Assembly (NCBI GenBank): GCA_023386885.1
Contig: JAEWIX010000039.1
Coordinates: 1-47,884 of the forward strand
From: Pseudomonadota bacterium
GTDB lineage: Bacteria; Pseudomonadota; Alphaproteobacteria; Rhizobiales; Xanthobacteraceae
DNA length: 47,884 nucleotides
Reading direction: 5' to 3'
Made by a program: the position numbers and the translations under genes
Shown: one piece after another, positions 32,175 through 41,470 of the stretch
Position numbering within the stretch: the first letter of the stretch is position 1
Layout: the number at the start of each line of letters is the position of its first letter
The notes under the pieces: generated by a model
The model's database searches: none
Told to the model about the DNA's origin: nothing
What the model saw: the letters and a program-made list of their open reading frames with translations, nothing else

Positions 32175-33283
32175 CACACCTCCCGCGCTTCGAAATCGAT
32201 CCGCGGATCGATCCACATATAGGTGAGATCGGAGGCGAGGTTCACCACGAGGCCGACCAGCGAGAAGATGAACAGCGTGCCGAACACCACCGGATAATCG
32301 CGGTTGAGCACGCTCTCGAAGCCGAGCAGGCCGAGCCCGTCGAGCGAGAAAATGGTCTCGATTAGCAGTGAGCCGGAGAAGAAGGCGTGGATGAACGCGC
32401 CGGGGAAGCCGGCGATCACGATCAGCATGGCGTTGCGGAAGATGTGATTGTAGAGCACCTGCCGCTCGGTGCAGCCCTTGGCGCGCGCCGTCATCACGTA
32501 CTGCTTGCGGATTTCGTCGAGGAACGAATTCTTGGTCAGCAAGGTCATGGTCGCGAACGCGCCGAGAATCATCGAGATCAGCGGCAGCGTGAGGTGCCAG
32601 AAATAATCTGCGATCTTCCAGTACCACGGAAATTGCGACCAGCCGTCGGAGGTGAGCCCGCGCAACGGGAACCAGTCGAGGAACGAACCGCCGGCGAACA
32701 GGATGATCAGCAGGATCGCGAACAGAAATCCGGGGATGGCGAAACCGACGATAATCATCGCCGAGGTCCAGACGTCGAAGCGCGTGCCGTCCGCGACCGC
32801 CTTGCGAATGCCGAGAGGAATCGAGATCAGATAGGTGATCAGCGTCATCCAGACGCCAAGCGAGATCGAGACCGGCAGCTTTTCCTTGATCAGTTGCAGC
32901 ACGCTGACGTCGCGGAAATAGCTCTTGCCGAAATCGAAGCGCATGTAGTCCCACAGCATCAGCGCGAAACGCTCGGGCGCCGGCTTGTCGAAACCGAACT
33001 GTTTCTCGAGGCTCTTGATGAAGGCGGGATCGAGCCCCTGCGCGCCGCGATATTTCGAGTTCACCGCGTCGCCGGACGCGCCCACTTGCGTGCGTGCGCC
33101 GAAATCGCCGCCGCTTGAGCCGGAGATGCGCGAGGAGCCGCCGGTGTCGGCGCCGCTTAGTTGCGCGATGACGCGCTCCACCGGCCCGCCCGGCGCGAAC
33201 TGCACCACCACGAAGGAGACGAACAGGATGCCGAGCAGGGTCGGGATCATCAGCAACAGGCGGCGCGCGATGTAGGCGGTCAT
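32174..33283 (-). CDS. yejB: Peptide ABC transporter permease YejB
   Basis: 369-aa permease beginning MTAYIARRLLLMIPTLLG, the standard DppB/YejB first helix. It then has FVVVQFAPGGPVERV and a long periplasmic loop with Gly/Ser-rich sequence typical of YejB. The BPD_transp_1 domain follows, with the loop EIRKQYVMTARAKGCTERQVLYNHIFRNA. ATG 33283 overlaps the upstream yejA stop (ATGA). One-base overlap with yejE. Confidence 0.92.
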   Translation of the reverse strand: MTAYIARRLLLMIPTLLGILFVSFVVVQFAPGGPVERVIAQLSGADTGGSSRISGSSGGDFGARTQVGASGDAVNSKYRGAQGLDPAFIKSLEKQFGFDKPAPERFALMLWDYMRFDFGKSYFRDVSVLQLIKEKLPVSISLGVWMTLITYLISIPLGIRKAVADGTRFDVWTSAMIIVGFAIPGFLFAILLIILFAGGSFLDWFPLRGLTSDGWSQFPWYWKIADYFWHLTLPLISMILGAFATMTLLTKNSFLDEIRKQYVMTARAKGCTERQVLYNHIFRNAMLIVIAGFPGAFIHAFFSGSLLIETIFSLDGLGLLGFESVLNRDYPVVFGTLFIFSLVGLVVNLASDLTYMWIDPRIDFEAREV

Positions 33284-35223
33284 GGCTTGCTCACCGGCTC
33301 CGCCTTTGGCTTGCCCGCCTTGTCGGTCGCATTGGCCTTCGCCGTGTCGTTCCACCACAATTCGATGCCACCGACGCTGCCGAGATAGCGCGGCAGTTGT
33401 TCGGGATGCCCGAACACGTCCCAATAGGCGATCGGATGATTGGTGCGATACCACTGCGGCACCCAGTAGCGGCCGGCGCGGAACACGCGATCGAAGGCGC
33501 GGCAGGCGGTAGTCAATTCCGCACGGCTCGGCGCGTTGATGATCTTTTCCACCAGCGCATCGATGGCAGGGCTGGCGATGCCCGCGAGATTGTAGGAGCC
33601 CTTGGTCGCGGCCGCCTGCGAGGTGAAGAACGGCCGCATGTTGTCGCCGGGCGTCGCCGACATGCTGAAGCGCTCGATGGTCATGTCGAAATCGAAATCC
33701 TCGACGCGGGCGCGATACTGCACCGGGTCGACGAGGCGCAGCGACGCCGCGATGCCGAGCGTGCCGAGGTTCTTGATATAAGGCGCGTGATGCGCCTGCA
33801 ACTGGGGCTCGTCGGCGAGAAACTCCACCGTGAACGGTTCGCCGTTCGGCAACAGCCGCCTGCCATCCTTCACCGTACAGCCGGCGTCGCGCAACAGGTG
33901 CACGGCCTTGCGCAGCAGCGCACGGTCCTGCCCCGAACCGTCGGAGACCGGCGGCGACACCGGCGGCCCGAAGACTTCGTCCGGCACCTGGCCGCGAAAC
34001 GGCTCAAGCAGTTTCAGTTCGTCCGGCGACGGCATCCCCTCCGCCATCATGTCGGAATTCTGGAACGGCGACTGCGTGCGCGCATAGGCGCCGTACATGA
34101 TGGTCTTGTTGGTCCACTCGAAATCGAATGCCTGGATCAGCGCCTCGCGCACGCGCGGGTCCTTGAACTTCTCGCGCCGCGTGTTGATGAACCAGCCCTG
34201 CGCCCCGGACGGCGTCGGGTCCGGCAGTTGCTCGCGCTTGACACGGCCGTCCTTGATCGCCGGGAAATCGTAGCGCGTGGCCCACACCCGCGCGGTGAAT
34301 TCTTCGCGGAACAGATAGTTCTTCGCGGTAAAGCCCTCGAAGGCGACATCGCGGTCGCGATAGAACTCGTAGCGCACGGTGTCGAAGTTGTAGCTCCCGC
34401 GCATCGGCGCGACGTCCGCACCCCACCAGTCCTTGACGCGCTCGAATTCGATGAAGCGATTCACCTCGAAACGCGCCACCTTGTAAGGCCCGCAGCCGAG
34501 CGGAATATCCAAGGTCGATTCATCGAACGGCCGCTTGGCGTAATAGGCGCGCGAAAAGATCGGCAATCCGGCGACATAGAGCGGCACGTCGCGCGCATGC
34601 CCCTTGGCGAAGCGCACCACCACGGTGGCGTCGTCAATCGCCTCTGCGCCGGCAACGTCGCGCATCTGTTGCAGGATCAGCGGATGGCCCTTGGCCTTCA
34701 GCGTGTTGAGCGAAAACGCCACATCATGCGCGGTGAGTTTTGTGCCGTCGTGGAATGTCGCCTGCGGCCGCAGCGTGAAGCGATAGGTCAGCCGATCCTC
34801 GGAGATCGCCACCGCCTGTGCCACGAGGCCATACATCGCGTCGGGTTCGTCATAGGCGCGCACCATCAACGGCGCGAAGGTCAGGTCCATTCCCTGCGCG
34901 CCCTCGCCCCTGAGAATGTAGGCGTTGAGGGAATTGAAGGTCTGGTAGGACTGGTTGTAGGCGCGCACCGACGGCACGGTGGAGAACGCGCCGCCTTTCG
35001 GCGCTTTCAGATTCACATAATCGAAGTTGGCGAAGTCGGCGGAATACTTCAGGTCGCCGAACACCGACATGCCGTGCTTCGCCGCGCCGAATGCCGCTTC
35101 GGGTGAGGACGTCGCGGCGGACAGCGCAAAGGCTTCGCGCGAACCAAGCCCCGTTGCAAGGCCGGCGGCCCCGAGACCGAGGCCGAACACCTGCCGGCGA
35201 TTGAAGGTGCTGTCGTGGGTCAT
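33280..35223 (-). CDS. yejA: YejA-type extracellular solute-binding protein, copy 2 (promoter-distal)
   Basis: 647-aa periplasmic SBP_bac_5 family protein with a Tat-like signal (NRRQVFGLGLGAAGLATGLG). Family landmarks: HGMSVFGDLKYSADFANFDYVN, the FHDGTKLTAHDVAFSL segment and KGGAFSTVPSVRAYNQSY. It delivers oligopeptides to YejBEF; in rhizobia and Brucella the system is linked to tolerance of antimicrobial peptides. It is directly upstream of yejB with a 4-base overlap. The second SBP gene (35480-37438) lies 256 bases further upstream. Confidence 0.9.
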   Translation of the reverse strand: MTHDSTFNRRQVFGLGLGAAGLATGLGSREAFALSAATSSPEAAFGAAKHGMSVFGDLKYSADFANFDYVNLKAPKGGAFSTVPSVRAYNQSYQTFNSLNAYILRGEGAQGMDLTFAPLMVRAYDEPDAMYGLVAQAVAISEDRLTYRFTLRPQATFHDGTKLTAHDVAFSLNTLKAKGHPLILQQMRDVAGAEAIDDATVVVRFAKGHARDVPLYVAGLPIFSRAYYAKRPFDESTLDIPLGCGPYKVARFEVNRFIEFERVKDWWGADVAPMRGSYNFDTVRYEFYRDRDVAFEGFTAKNYLFREEFTARVWATRYDFPAIKDGRVKREQLPDPTPSGAQGWFINTRREKFKDPRVREALIQAFDFEWTNKTIMYGAYARTQSPFQNSDMMAEGMPSPDELKLLEPFRGQVPDEVFGPPVSPPVSDGSGQDRALLRKAVHLLRDAGCTVKDGRRLLPNGEPFTVEFLADEPQLQAHHAPYIKNLGTLGIAASLRLVDPVQYRARVEDFDFDMTIERFSMSATPGDNMRPFFTSQAAATKGSYNLAGIASPAIDALVEKIINAPSRAELTTACRAFDRVFRAGRYWVPQWYRTNHPIAYWDVFGHPEQLPRYLGSVGGIELWWNDTAKANATDKAGKPKAEPVSKP

Positions 35224-35410
35224 CGCGCGTGAACCGGGCGGTTACATCGAATGCGTCGTCCCCGCCAACGGGTCGGTGCGAAGCGCCGCCCGATGACAGG
35301 CTTCGGCGGGGATCCATACGCCGTGTCCTCAATGTTGCGAATGGCGTTCATTCCGCTGAACTGAATTGAATCGAACCGCTGCACCATGACCCTTTATGCT
35401 CTGGGATATG

Positions 35411-35434
35411 GGTCCCCGCCTTCGCGGGGACGAC
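35411..35434. repeat. GTCCCCGC hairpin repeat between the two yejA genes
   Basis: GTCCCCGC (35412-35419) pairs with GCGGGGAC (35424-35431) around CTTC. Related CGTCGTCCCCGC and CGGGGA segments lie at about 35257-35312 and 37556-37650. The 256-base gap 35224-35479 shows nothing else and could hold a promoter for the second yejA copy. Confidence 0.65.
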
Positions 35435-35479
35435 GTCGAGAGTGTCTTAATTTCATTAACAACACTCCCGCTCGCACCC

Positions 35480-37438
35480 TCACTTGCCGATCTTCGCGGC
35501 CTTCTCGGCGTCATACCACCACACCGAGGGGAAGGCCGCCATCCCGTATTTCGGCATCGTCTCGGGCTTGCCGAAGCGATCCCAGCGCGCAGTGCGCTGG
35601 AACGGATAGGTCCATTGCGGCACGACGTAATGATGGTGCAGCAGCACGCGGTCGAGCGCGCGGGTCGCGGCCACCAGATCGTCGCGATCCTTGGTGAAGA
35701 TGACGCGTTCGATCAGCTTGTCGATCGCGGCATCCTTGATGCCGATCAGGTTGCGCGAGCCGGCGGTGTCGGCGGCGTGCGAACCCCAGTATTCGCGCTG
35801 CTCGTTGCCGGGCGACAGCGATTCCCCCCACGACGAGACGATGATGTCGAAGTCCCAAGTGCGCAGCCGGTTCTCGTATTGCGTCGGATCGATGGTGCGC
35901 ACGCTGACGGCGATGCCGAGCCGCTCCAGCGACGGCTTGAAGAACAGCATCACCCGCTCCATGCTGGGATCGTCGGCGAGAAGTTCGATGGTGAACGGCG
36001 CGCCGCTCTTGGCCTCCACCAGCTTGCGCTCGCGCACCTCGTAGCCCGCCGCCTTCAACAGTTTCAGCGCCTCACGCAGATTGTTGCGCACCGCCTCGGC
36101 GCTGCCGCCGACCGGATTGGTGTAGGGCGTAGTGAACACCTCCGGCGGCACCTCGGCGCGCACCGTCTCAAGGATTTCCAGTTCCTTGCCCTGCGGCAAT
36201 CCGGACGACGCCAGCTCGGTGCCATGGAAATAGCTGCTGATGCGCTTGTACTGGCCGAAGAAGATCTGCTTGTTCATCTCCTCGAAATCGAAGGCGAAGT
36301 TCAGCGCGCGGCGCACACGCGGATCGGCGAACTTGGTGCGGCGCGTATTTGGCACGAACGCCTGCATGATGCCGGACGAGCGATTGGCAAACTCCTCCAG
36401 CACGACGCGCTTCTCTTTCACCGCCGGGAAATCGTAAGCGGTCGCCCAATTCTTGGCGCTGTTCTCGCTGCGCCAGTCGATCTGGTCGGCCTTGAAAGCT
36501 TCGATCGCCACGGTCGGATCGCGGAAATACTCGTAACGGATTTCCTCGAAGTTGTTGCGGCCGATATTGACGTTGAGCTTCGCGCCCCAGTGATCCTTGA
36601 CGCGCTCCAGTATGACCGAGCGCCCCGGGACAAAGCTCTTGATGCGATAGGCAGCAGAACCGAGCGGCGGCTCCAGCGTGGTGGCCGACACGTCGCGCTT
36701 GTTGCCGTTGGCATCGGTGCCCTCCCACCAGTGCTTCGGCAGGATGATGAGTTGGCCGACGATCTGCGGCAGTTCGCGATTGCCCGGCGCATCGAAGGTG
36801 AACGTCACTTCGCGCTCGCCGGTCTTCTCGGCCTTCACCACGTGGCGATAATAGGCGGCGTATTGCGGGTGATGTTTTTTGAACATATCGAGCGAGTAGA
36901 CCACGTCCTCCGGCGTCACCGGCTTGCCGTCGTGCCAGCGTGCCTCGGCGCGCAGCCGATAGGTGACGGAGGCATAGTCGTCGGGATAGCGCACGGCTTC
37001 CGCGAGCAGGCCGTATTCGGTGGAGACTTCATCGAGCGCCGGCGTCGTCAGCGATTCATAGATCAGCCCCACGGCGCCGGCGATCGAGCCCTTCACGCCG
37101 GAGACGACGATGTTGAAGCTGTCGAAAGTGCCTAGTGCGATCTGGCGCACCACGCCGGCTTTCGGCGCGGCCGGGTTGACGTATTCGAAATGCTTGAAGC
37201 CATCGGGATATTTCACCGCGCCGAACAGCGACAGCCCGTGTCGCCAGGCAGGGCCGGCGGCGGCTTGCGCCTGCGCGTCGGATATCAGCGGCACGCCCGC
37301 CGCGAGAGGAAGGACCGGAGCCGCAGCCAACGCCGCGCCACTCTGCAACAAAACTCGTCGGGTGATTGCCAAATCGCGTTTTCCTGTCAGTGCCGCAAGA
37401 TGATGGCTTCGGATCGAATCGACCCCGAAACCGCGCAT
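35480..37438 (-). CDS. yejA: YejA-type extracellular solute-binding protein, copy 1 (promoter-proximal)
   Basis: 652-aa SBP_bac_5 family protein, clearly paralogous to 33280-35223: HGLSLFGAVKYPDGFKHFEYVN, HDGKPVTPEDVVYSL, and the same closing VPQWTYPFQRTARWDRFG. A Tat-like signal (TRRVLLQSGAALAAAPVLPLAAG) starts around residue 26. The start at 37438 gives a long n-region; a TTG at about residue 23 (LAITRRVL) is an alternative. It is the first gene of the Yej operon. Two binding proteins on one permease suggest a widened peptide range. Confidence 0.88.
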   Translation of the reverse strand: MRGFGVDSIRSHHLAALTGKRDLAITRRVLLQSGAALAAAPVLPLAAGVPLISDAQAQAAAGPAWRHGLSLFGAVKYPDGFKHFEYVNPAAPKAGVVRQIALGTFDSFNIVVSGVKGSIAGAVGLIYESLTTPALDEVSTEYGLLAEAVRYPDDYASVTYRLRAEARWHDGKPVTPEDVVYSLDMFKKHHPQYAAYYRHVVKAEKTGEREVTFTFDAPGNRELPQIVGQLIILPKHWWEGTDANGNKRDVSATTLEPPLGSAAYRIKSFVPGRSVILERVKDHWGAKLNVNIGRNNFEEIRYEYFRDPTVAIEAFKADQIDWRSENSAKNWATAYDFPAVKEKRVVLEEFANRSSGIMQAFVPNTRRTKFADPRVRRALNFAFDFEEMNKQIFFGQYKRISSYFHGTELASSGLPQGKELEILETVRAEVPPEVFTTPYTNPVGGSAEAVRNNLREALKLLKAAGYEVRERKLVEAKSGAPFTIELLADDPSMERVMLFFKPSLERLGIAVSVRTIDPTQYENRLRTWDFDIIVSSWGESLSPGNEQREYWGSHAADTAGSRNLIGIKDAAIDKLIERVIFTKDRDDLVAATRALDRVLLHHHYVVPQWTYPFQRTARWDRFGKPETMPKYGMAAFPSVWWYDAEKAAKIGK

Positions 37439-37665
37439 GATCTAATCATATGGAGCACGACAAAGTGGACACCGATTTGACGGCAAGAGCACGTGAAATC
37501 GGTGTCATCTTGCGATGGGTGCTTGTTTTGGACGCGGATTTACAGCACGAAAACCCGTCGTCCCCGCGCACCGTATTCGCAAGTGAGCCCCATAAGGCTG
37601 GATGCGGCGGTCCTGCGACCAAACGTCCCGCCGCATGGCGGGGACAATCAGACGATGCATAGACA
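37439..37665. other. Intergenic region upstream of the Yej operon
   Basis: No gene is seen. It contains an inverted pair ACCGATTTGACG / GAAATCGGTGTC (about 37468-37506) and repeat-like GTCCCCGC / CGGGGAC segments (about 37557-37645) resembling those between the two yejA genes. It must hold the Yej operon promoter, but I cannot place one with confidence. Confidence 0.4.
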
Positions 37666-37693
37666 ACAAAAAAAGGCCAGGAAAACCCGGCCT
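37666..37693 (-). terminator. Rho-independent terminator of cycM
   Basis: On the minus strand AGGCCGGG-TTTT-CCTGGCCT forms an 8-bp stem (one G-T pair), followed directly by a run of T (37673-37668). It lies 31 bases after the cycM stop. Confidence 0.85.
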
Positions 37694-37723
37694 TTCTGCG
37701 CCATCACGAGGAGGCGAATGCGT

Positions 37724-38275
37724 TTACTTCGACGCGGTCGGCAGCGGCGCCGGCTTGTCCGAGAGCGAATTGAGATAGGCGATCACGTCGGCGCGCTCGC
37801 TGTCCTTGCTGAGACCTGCGAAGCCCATCGCGGTGCCGGGCACGAAGCCCTTCGGGCTCTTCAGGAACTGGTTGAGGTCGTCGAATGTCCAGGTTCCGCC
37901 CTTCTCCTTCATCGCCTTGGAGAAGTTGAAGCCGCCGCGGCCCTCGCCCTTGTGGTCGTTGACAACGCCATACAGATTGGGACCGACGCGGTTCGGGCCA
38001 CCCTTCTCGAAGGTGTGGCAAGCGGCGCACTTCTTGGCGGCGGTCGCGCCCTTTTCCACCGAAGCGGTCTGCAGCAGTTTCTCGATCGGCTCGGACTTCT
38101 CCGCCTCGGCGCCCTTGGCGTCGCCGCTGGCGGCTTCCTTCACGGCAATCTCAAAGCCCGGCTTTTCCGGCACGACCGGCGCGAAAATCGCCTGGGCGGC
38201 AAAGCTGGTAACGAGGACGACAAGACAGGTGGCGAGGATCGCCCCGAGAATCTTATTAAGCTCAAAGGAGTCCAT
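37724..38275 (-). CDS. cycM: Membrane-anchored cytochrome c, CycM type
   Basis: 183-aa class I c-type cytochrome held by an uncleaved N-terminal helix (ILGAILATCLVVLVTSFAAQAIF, 9-31). An Ala/Glu/Lys linker leads to the haem domain: CAACH at 83-87, then NRVGPNLYGVV, and the axial Met150 in PGTAMGF. CycM in Bradyrhizobium carries electrons from the bc1 complex to the aa3 oxidase. It is divergent from kdsB with 214 bases between starts, and ended by a clear terminator. Confidence 0.92.
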   Translation of the reverse strand: MDSFELNKILGAILATCLVVLVTSFAAQAIFAPVVPEKPGFEIAVKEAASGDAKGAEAEKSEPIEKLLQTASVEKGATAAKKCAACHTFEKGGPNRVGPNLYGVVNDHKGEGRGGFNFSKAMKEKGGTWTFDDLNQFLKSPKGFVPGTAMGFAGLSKDSERADVIAYLNSLSDKPAPLPTASK

Positions 38276-38489
38276 TGCGGATCAGGCTCCAGACCGGAAG
38301 GTCAACTTGTAGGCCGAACGAAGGCGACCAAGGATTTTGCGCCCGGAATCGATCTAAAAAGACGGGGCGATGGCGATGAGATACCGGTTTGCCCCGCCTC
38401 TGGCAACCCGTATAAACAGACCGCCGCTGGAAAAAAGGCCCGCTATTCCTGCGCTAAGTCGACCTCCCCGGCGCGCCGATAAACCGACG

Positions 38490-39221
38490 ATGTCACAGCC
38501 GCTTATCCTGATCCCCGCGCGCATGGCCGCGACCCGCCTGCCCGGCAAACCGCTGGCCGATATCGGCGGCGTGCCGATGATCGTCCAGGTGCTCCGCCGC
38601 GCCAACGAGGCCGCGCTGGGCCGTGTCGCAGTGGCGACCGATTCTCCGGAAATCGCCGCCGCGGTCACCGCCCATGGCGGCGAGGTGGTGATGACCCGCG
38701 CCGACCACCCCTCCGGCTCCGACCGCATCTTCGAGGCCATGGAAAAGCTCGATGGGGCGGCTGCCCACCCGGTCGTCATCAACCTGCAGGGCGATTTTCC
38801 GACCATCCGCCCCGGCCACATTCGCGCCGTGCTGTCGCCACTGGAAGACCCCAGGATTCCCATCGCCACTCTGGCCGCCGAAATCCACACCGAGGAGGAG
38901 GCCACCAACCCCAACGTGGTCAAGGTGATCGGCTCACCGCTCGGCGGAAACCGGCTGCGCGCGCTCTACTTCACCCGCGCCACGGCCCCTTACGGCGACG
39001 GGCCGCGCTATCATCACATCGGGCTCTATGCCTATCGCCGCGAGGCACTCGCCCGCTTCGTCGCGCTGCCGCCCTCGCCGCTCGAACAGCGCGAGAAGCT
39101 CGAACAGCTCCGCGCCCTCGAGGCCGGCATGCGGATCGACGTCACCGTGGTCGACGAGGTGCCACGCGGCGTCGACACGCCGGCCGATCTCGAAACCGCG
39201 CGCCGTGCGCTCGCGCCCTGA
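38490..39221 (+). CDS. kdsB: 3-deoxy-manno-octulosonate cytidylyltransferase
   Basis: 243-aa CMP-Kdo synthetase, which activates Kdo with CTP for lipid A/LPS core synthesis in the cytoplasm. Motifs: IPARMAATRLPGKPL near the N-terminus, TDSPEIA, DHPSGSDRI, NLQGDFP and GIYAYRR-like HIGLYAYRREAL. ATG 38490 is chosen; upstream codons to 38370 overlap the promoter region. pheA follows after 68 bases, probably in the same operon. Confidence 0.94.
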   Translation: MSQPLILIPARMAATRLPGKPLADIGGVPMIVQVLRRANEAALGRVAVATDSPEIAAAVTAHGGEVVMTRADHPSGSDRIFEAMEKLDGAAAHPVVINLQGDFPTIRPGHIRAVLSPLEDPRIPIATLAAEIHTEEEATNPNVVKVIGSPLGGNRLRALYFTRATAPYGDGPRYHHIGLYAYRREALARFVALPPSPLEQREKLEQLRALEAGMRIDVTVVDEVPRGVDTPADLETARRALAP

Positions 39222-39289
39222 AAGCTGCGCGCCCGCAAACTTTTCATTTCCACCACTGGCAAAAGCCGAAACCGCTGTTACAACGCGCC

Positions 39290-40150
39290 ATGACCCAACC
39301 AAAGACCATCTCATTCCAGGGCGAAATGGGAGCCAACTCCCATCTCGCCATCGTCGAAGCCTATCCCGACGCCAGGCCGCTGCCATGCGCGACCTTCGAG
39401 GATGCGCTGTCGGCAATCTCCTCCGGCGAAGCCGATCTCGGCATGATCCCGATCGAGAACTCGATCGCCGGCCGCGTCGCCGACATTCACTATCTGCTGC
39501 CGCGCTCGGATCTCTCGATCATCGGCGAATGGTTTTTGCCGATCCATCACCAGTTGATGGCGCCGCGCGGCGCCAAACTGTCCGACATCAAAACGGTAGA
39601 AAGCCACGTGCAGGCGCTGGGTCAGTGCCGCAACGCCATTCGCAAACTCGGCCTCAAGTCGATCGTCGCCGCCGACACCGCGGGCTCCGCGCGCATCGTC
39701 GCCGAGCGCGGCGACAAGAGCTGCGCCGCGATCGCCTCGCGCCTTGCCGCGGAGATTTATGGCCTCGACATCCTCGCGCAGGACGTCGAAGACGAGAGCT
39801 ACAACACCACGCGCTTCGTTGTGCTGGCGCGCGAGCCGCAATGGGCCAAGCCGAACAACGGTCCTGTCGTCACCAGCTTTGTGTTTCGCGTGCGCAACCT
39901 GCCCGCCGCGCTCTACAAGGCGATGGGCGGCTTCGCGACCAACGGCGTCAACATGACCAAGCTGGAAAGCTACATGGTGGACGGCAATTTCTTCGCGACG
40001 CAGTTTTTCGCGGACGTCGATGGCCATCCGGACGATCGCGGGCTGGCGTTCGCGCTGGAAGAACTGAAGTTCTTCTCCAAGGAACTGCGCATCGTCGGCG
40101 TCTACCCGGCGCATCCTTTCCGCGCAACCTTCAGCGAACGCGGCGACTGA
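39290..40150 (+). CDS. pheA: Prephenate dehydratase
   Basis: 286-aa stand-alone prephenate dehydratase, converting prephenate to phenylpyruvate. Catalytic-domain landmarks are ISFQGEMGANSH, MIPIENSIAGRV and the active-site region YNTTRFVVL (about 169-177). A C-terminal ACT domain (about 195-280, with GVNMTKLESYM) would bind phenylalanine for feedback control. There is no chorismate mutase domain, as usual in alphaproteobacteria. It is convergent with the LLM gene, 12 bases apart. Confidence 0.95.
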   Translation: MTQPKTISFQGEMGANSHLAIVEAYPDARPLPCATFEDALSAISSGEADLGMIPIENSIAGRVADIHYLLPRSDLSIIGEWFLPIHHQLMAPRGAKLSDIKTVESHVQALGQCRNAIRKLGLKSIVAADTAGSARIVAERGDKSCAAIASRLAAEIYGLDILAQDVEDESYNTTRFVVLAREPQWAKPNNGPVVTSFVFRVRNLPAALYKAMGGFATNGVNMTKLESYMVDGNFFATQFFADVDGHPDDRGLAFALEELKFFSKELRIVGVYPAHPFRATFSERGD

Positions 40151-40162
40151 GACGACAAATAG

Positions 40163-41176
40163 CTACGCCTCCTTGCCTATACCAAACGCCTGCGCCAGCA
40201 ACTCATAGGAATGCCGGCGCGCGGCGTGATCGAATACCGATGTAATCACCATCACCTCATCGGCCTGCGTCGCCTCGACCAACGGCGCCAGCTTCTCGAC
40301 AACGGTGGCCGGCGATCCGACGAACAACCGTGCCCGGTTGCGCGCGATGATGGCGCGGTCGCTCTCCGTATAAGGATAGGCCAGCGCATCCTCGACGCTG
40401 ATCAACGGTGCATACTGGCCACGCTCGCGCTGCAGGCGATTGAAGTCGGTGGACGCGGCGAGCTTTTCAGCCTCGTCGTCGGTATCGGCAACGATCGCCG
40501 CCACCGCGAGAATGGCGCAAGGCGACGCGCGCCAGCCCGTGCTGACATAGTCGCGCCGATAGGTGCGCATCGCATCGACCGCATCGTGCGTCGCAAAGTG
40601 ATGCGCGAACGCAAAGCTCATACCGACCTGCGCGGATAATTCCGCGCTGTAGCCGCTCGACCCTAGCAGCCAGATCGGCGGCAGCGGCGTATCCGACGGC
40701 ATCGCGACGACGTTGTTGTAGGGGTGGTTCGGCGGAAAATCGCGCGTTTCCCATAACGTCAGTTCGTGCAACCGCTCGAGGAAGTCATCGCCCTCGCGGC
40801 CATCGAGCCGCCGGCGCAGCGCATGTGCGGTGACACCGTCGGTGCCCGGCGCGCGGCCGAGCCCGAGATCGATGCGGCCGGGGAACAGCGCTTCCAGCAG
40901 TTTGAAGCGTTCGGCAATTACCAGCGGCGCATGGTTCGGCAGCATCACGCCGCCGGAGCCGACGCGAATGCGTGACGTCGCCGCCGCGATCTGCCCGATC
41001 ATCAGGTCCGGCGCCGGACTCGCGACCGACGGCAGGTTGTGATGTTCGGCCAGCCAGTAGCGCATATAGCCGAGCCGGTCGGCCAGTTGCGCGAGGTCGA
41101 TCGTATTGCGCAGCGCCTGCGCCGGCGGCGTGGCGGTGGTGACGACAGAGAGATCGAGAATGGAGAGCGGCGGCAT
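40163..41176 (-). CDS. LLM class flavin-dependent oxidoreductase (luciferase-like)
   Basis: 337-aa TIM-barrel flavoprotein of the bacterial luciferase family, in the MsnO8-type subgroup: LSILDLSVVTTATPPAQALRN at the start, then MRYWLAEHHNLPSVASPAPD, RIRVGSGGVMLPNHAPLVIAE and GRIDLGLGRAPGTD. It uses FMNH2 and oxygen on an unknown substrate. The gene is alone and divergent from the metF region. The C-terminal part (AEEVMVITSVFDHAARRHSYELLA-like) is intact. Confidence 0.9.
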   Translation of the reverse strand: MPPLSILDLSVVTTATPPAQALRNTIDLAQLADRLGYMRYWLAEHHNLPSVASPAPDLMIGQIAAATSRIRVGSGGVMLPNHAPLVIAERFKLLEALFPGRIDLGLGRAPGTDGVTAHALRRRLDGREGDDFLERLHELTLWETRDFPPNHPYNNVVAMPSDTPLPPIWLLGSSGYSAELSAQVGMSFAFAHHFATHDAVDAMRTYRRDYVSTGWRASPCAILAVAAIVADTDDEAEKLAASTDFNRLQRERGQYAPLISVEDALAYPYTESDRAIIARNRARLFVGSPATVVEKLAPLVEATQADEVMVITSVFDHAARRHSYELLAQAFGIGKEA

Positions 41177-41279
41177 GATCGGAACCTAAAACATTCATCG
41201 ACAATCGCCAAAGCCGCCAACCGGGAGAGTTATTCGCACTCCTCAAGCCCCACAAGGATCGATGGGCCACCAAGTATAT

Positions 41280-41470
41280 GGATCGCAAAGAATGAGATTT
41301 CCCAACAAACGATCCGCCTCACACAAAGCACAGCTCCATAAATTTTTGACTTTATAACAGTAGTTTAAGCGAAATCTATAGAAGTAGAGGCTAGAATTCT
41401 CTGCCCACCAAAACGAGTCTACCCCGTAGAATAGCCGCTTTTCGACGGCTATGGGAAACTTCCCAATGAA
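41280..41470. other. AT-rich structured region upstream of metF
   Basis: The 422-base gap 41177-41598 has no convincing gene. Its middle is far richer in A and T than the surroundings (for example TAAATTTTTGACTTTATAAC at about 41338-41357). It holds two adjacent hairpins, ATAGCCG/CGGCTAT (41431-41452) and TGGGAA/TTCCCA (41452-41465). It may contain the metF promoter and a leader RNA. I could not match it to a known SAM, SAH or cobalamin riboswitch. Confidence 0.45.

Noticed and set aside
30996..32954. A 652-codon frame that would fuse extra sequence to the N-terminus of YejE
   Set aside because: The first 260 codons are out of frame with yejB, which occupies that DNA; the TGATG junction at 32172-32176 marks the real start.
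33397..37135. Long plus-strand frames (569 and 579 codons) opposite both yejA genes
   Set aside because: Both are mirror images of paralogous genes and resemble each other only for that reason.
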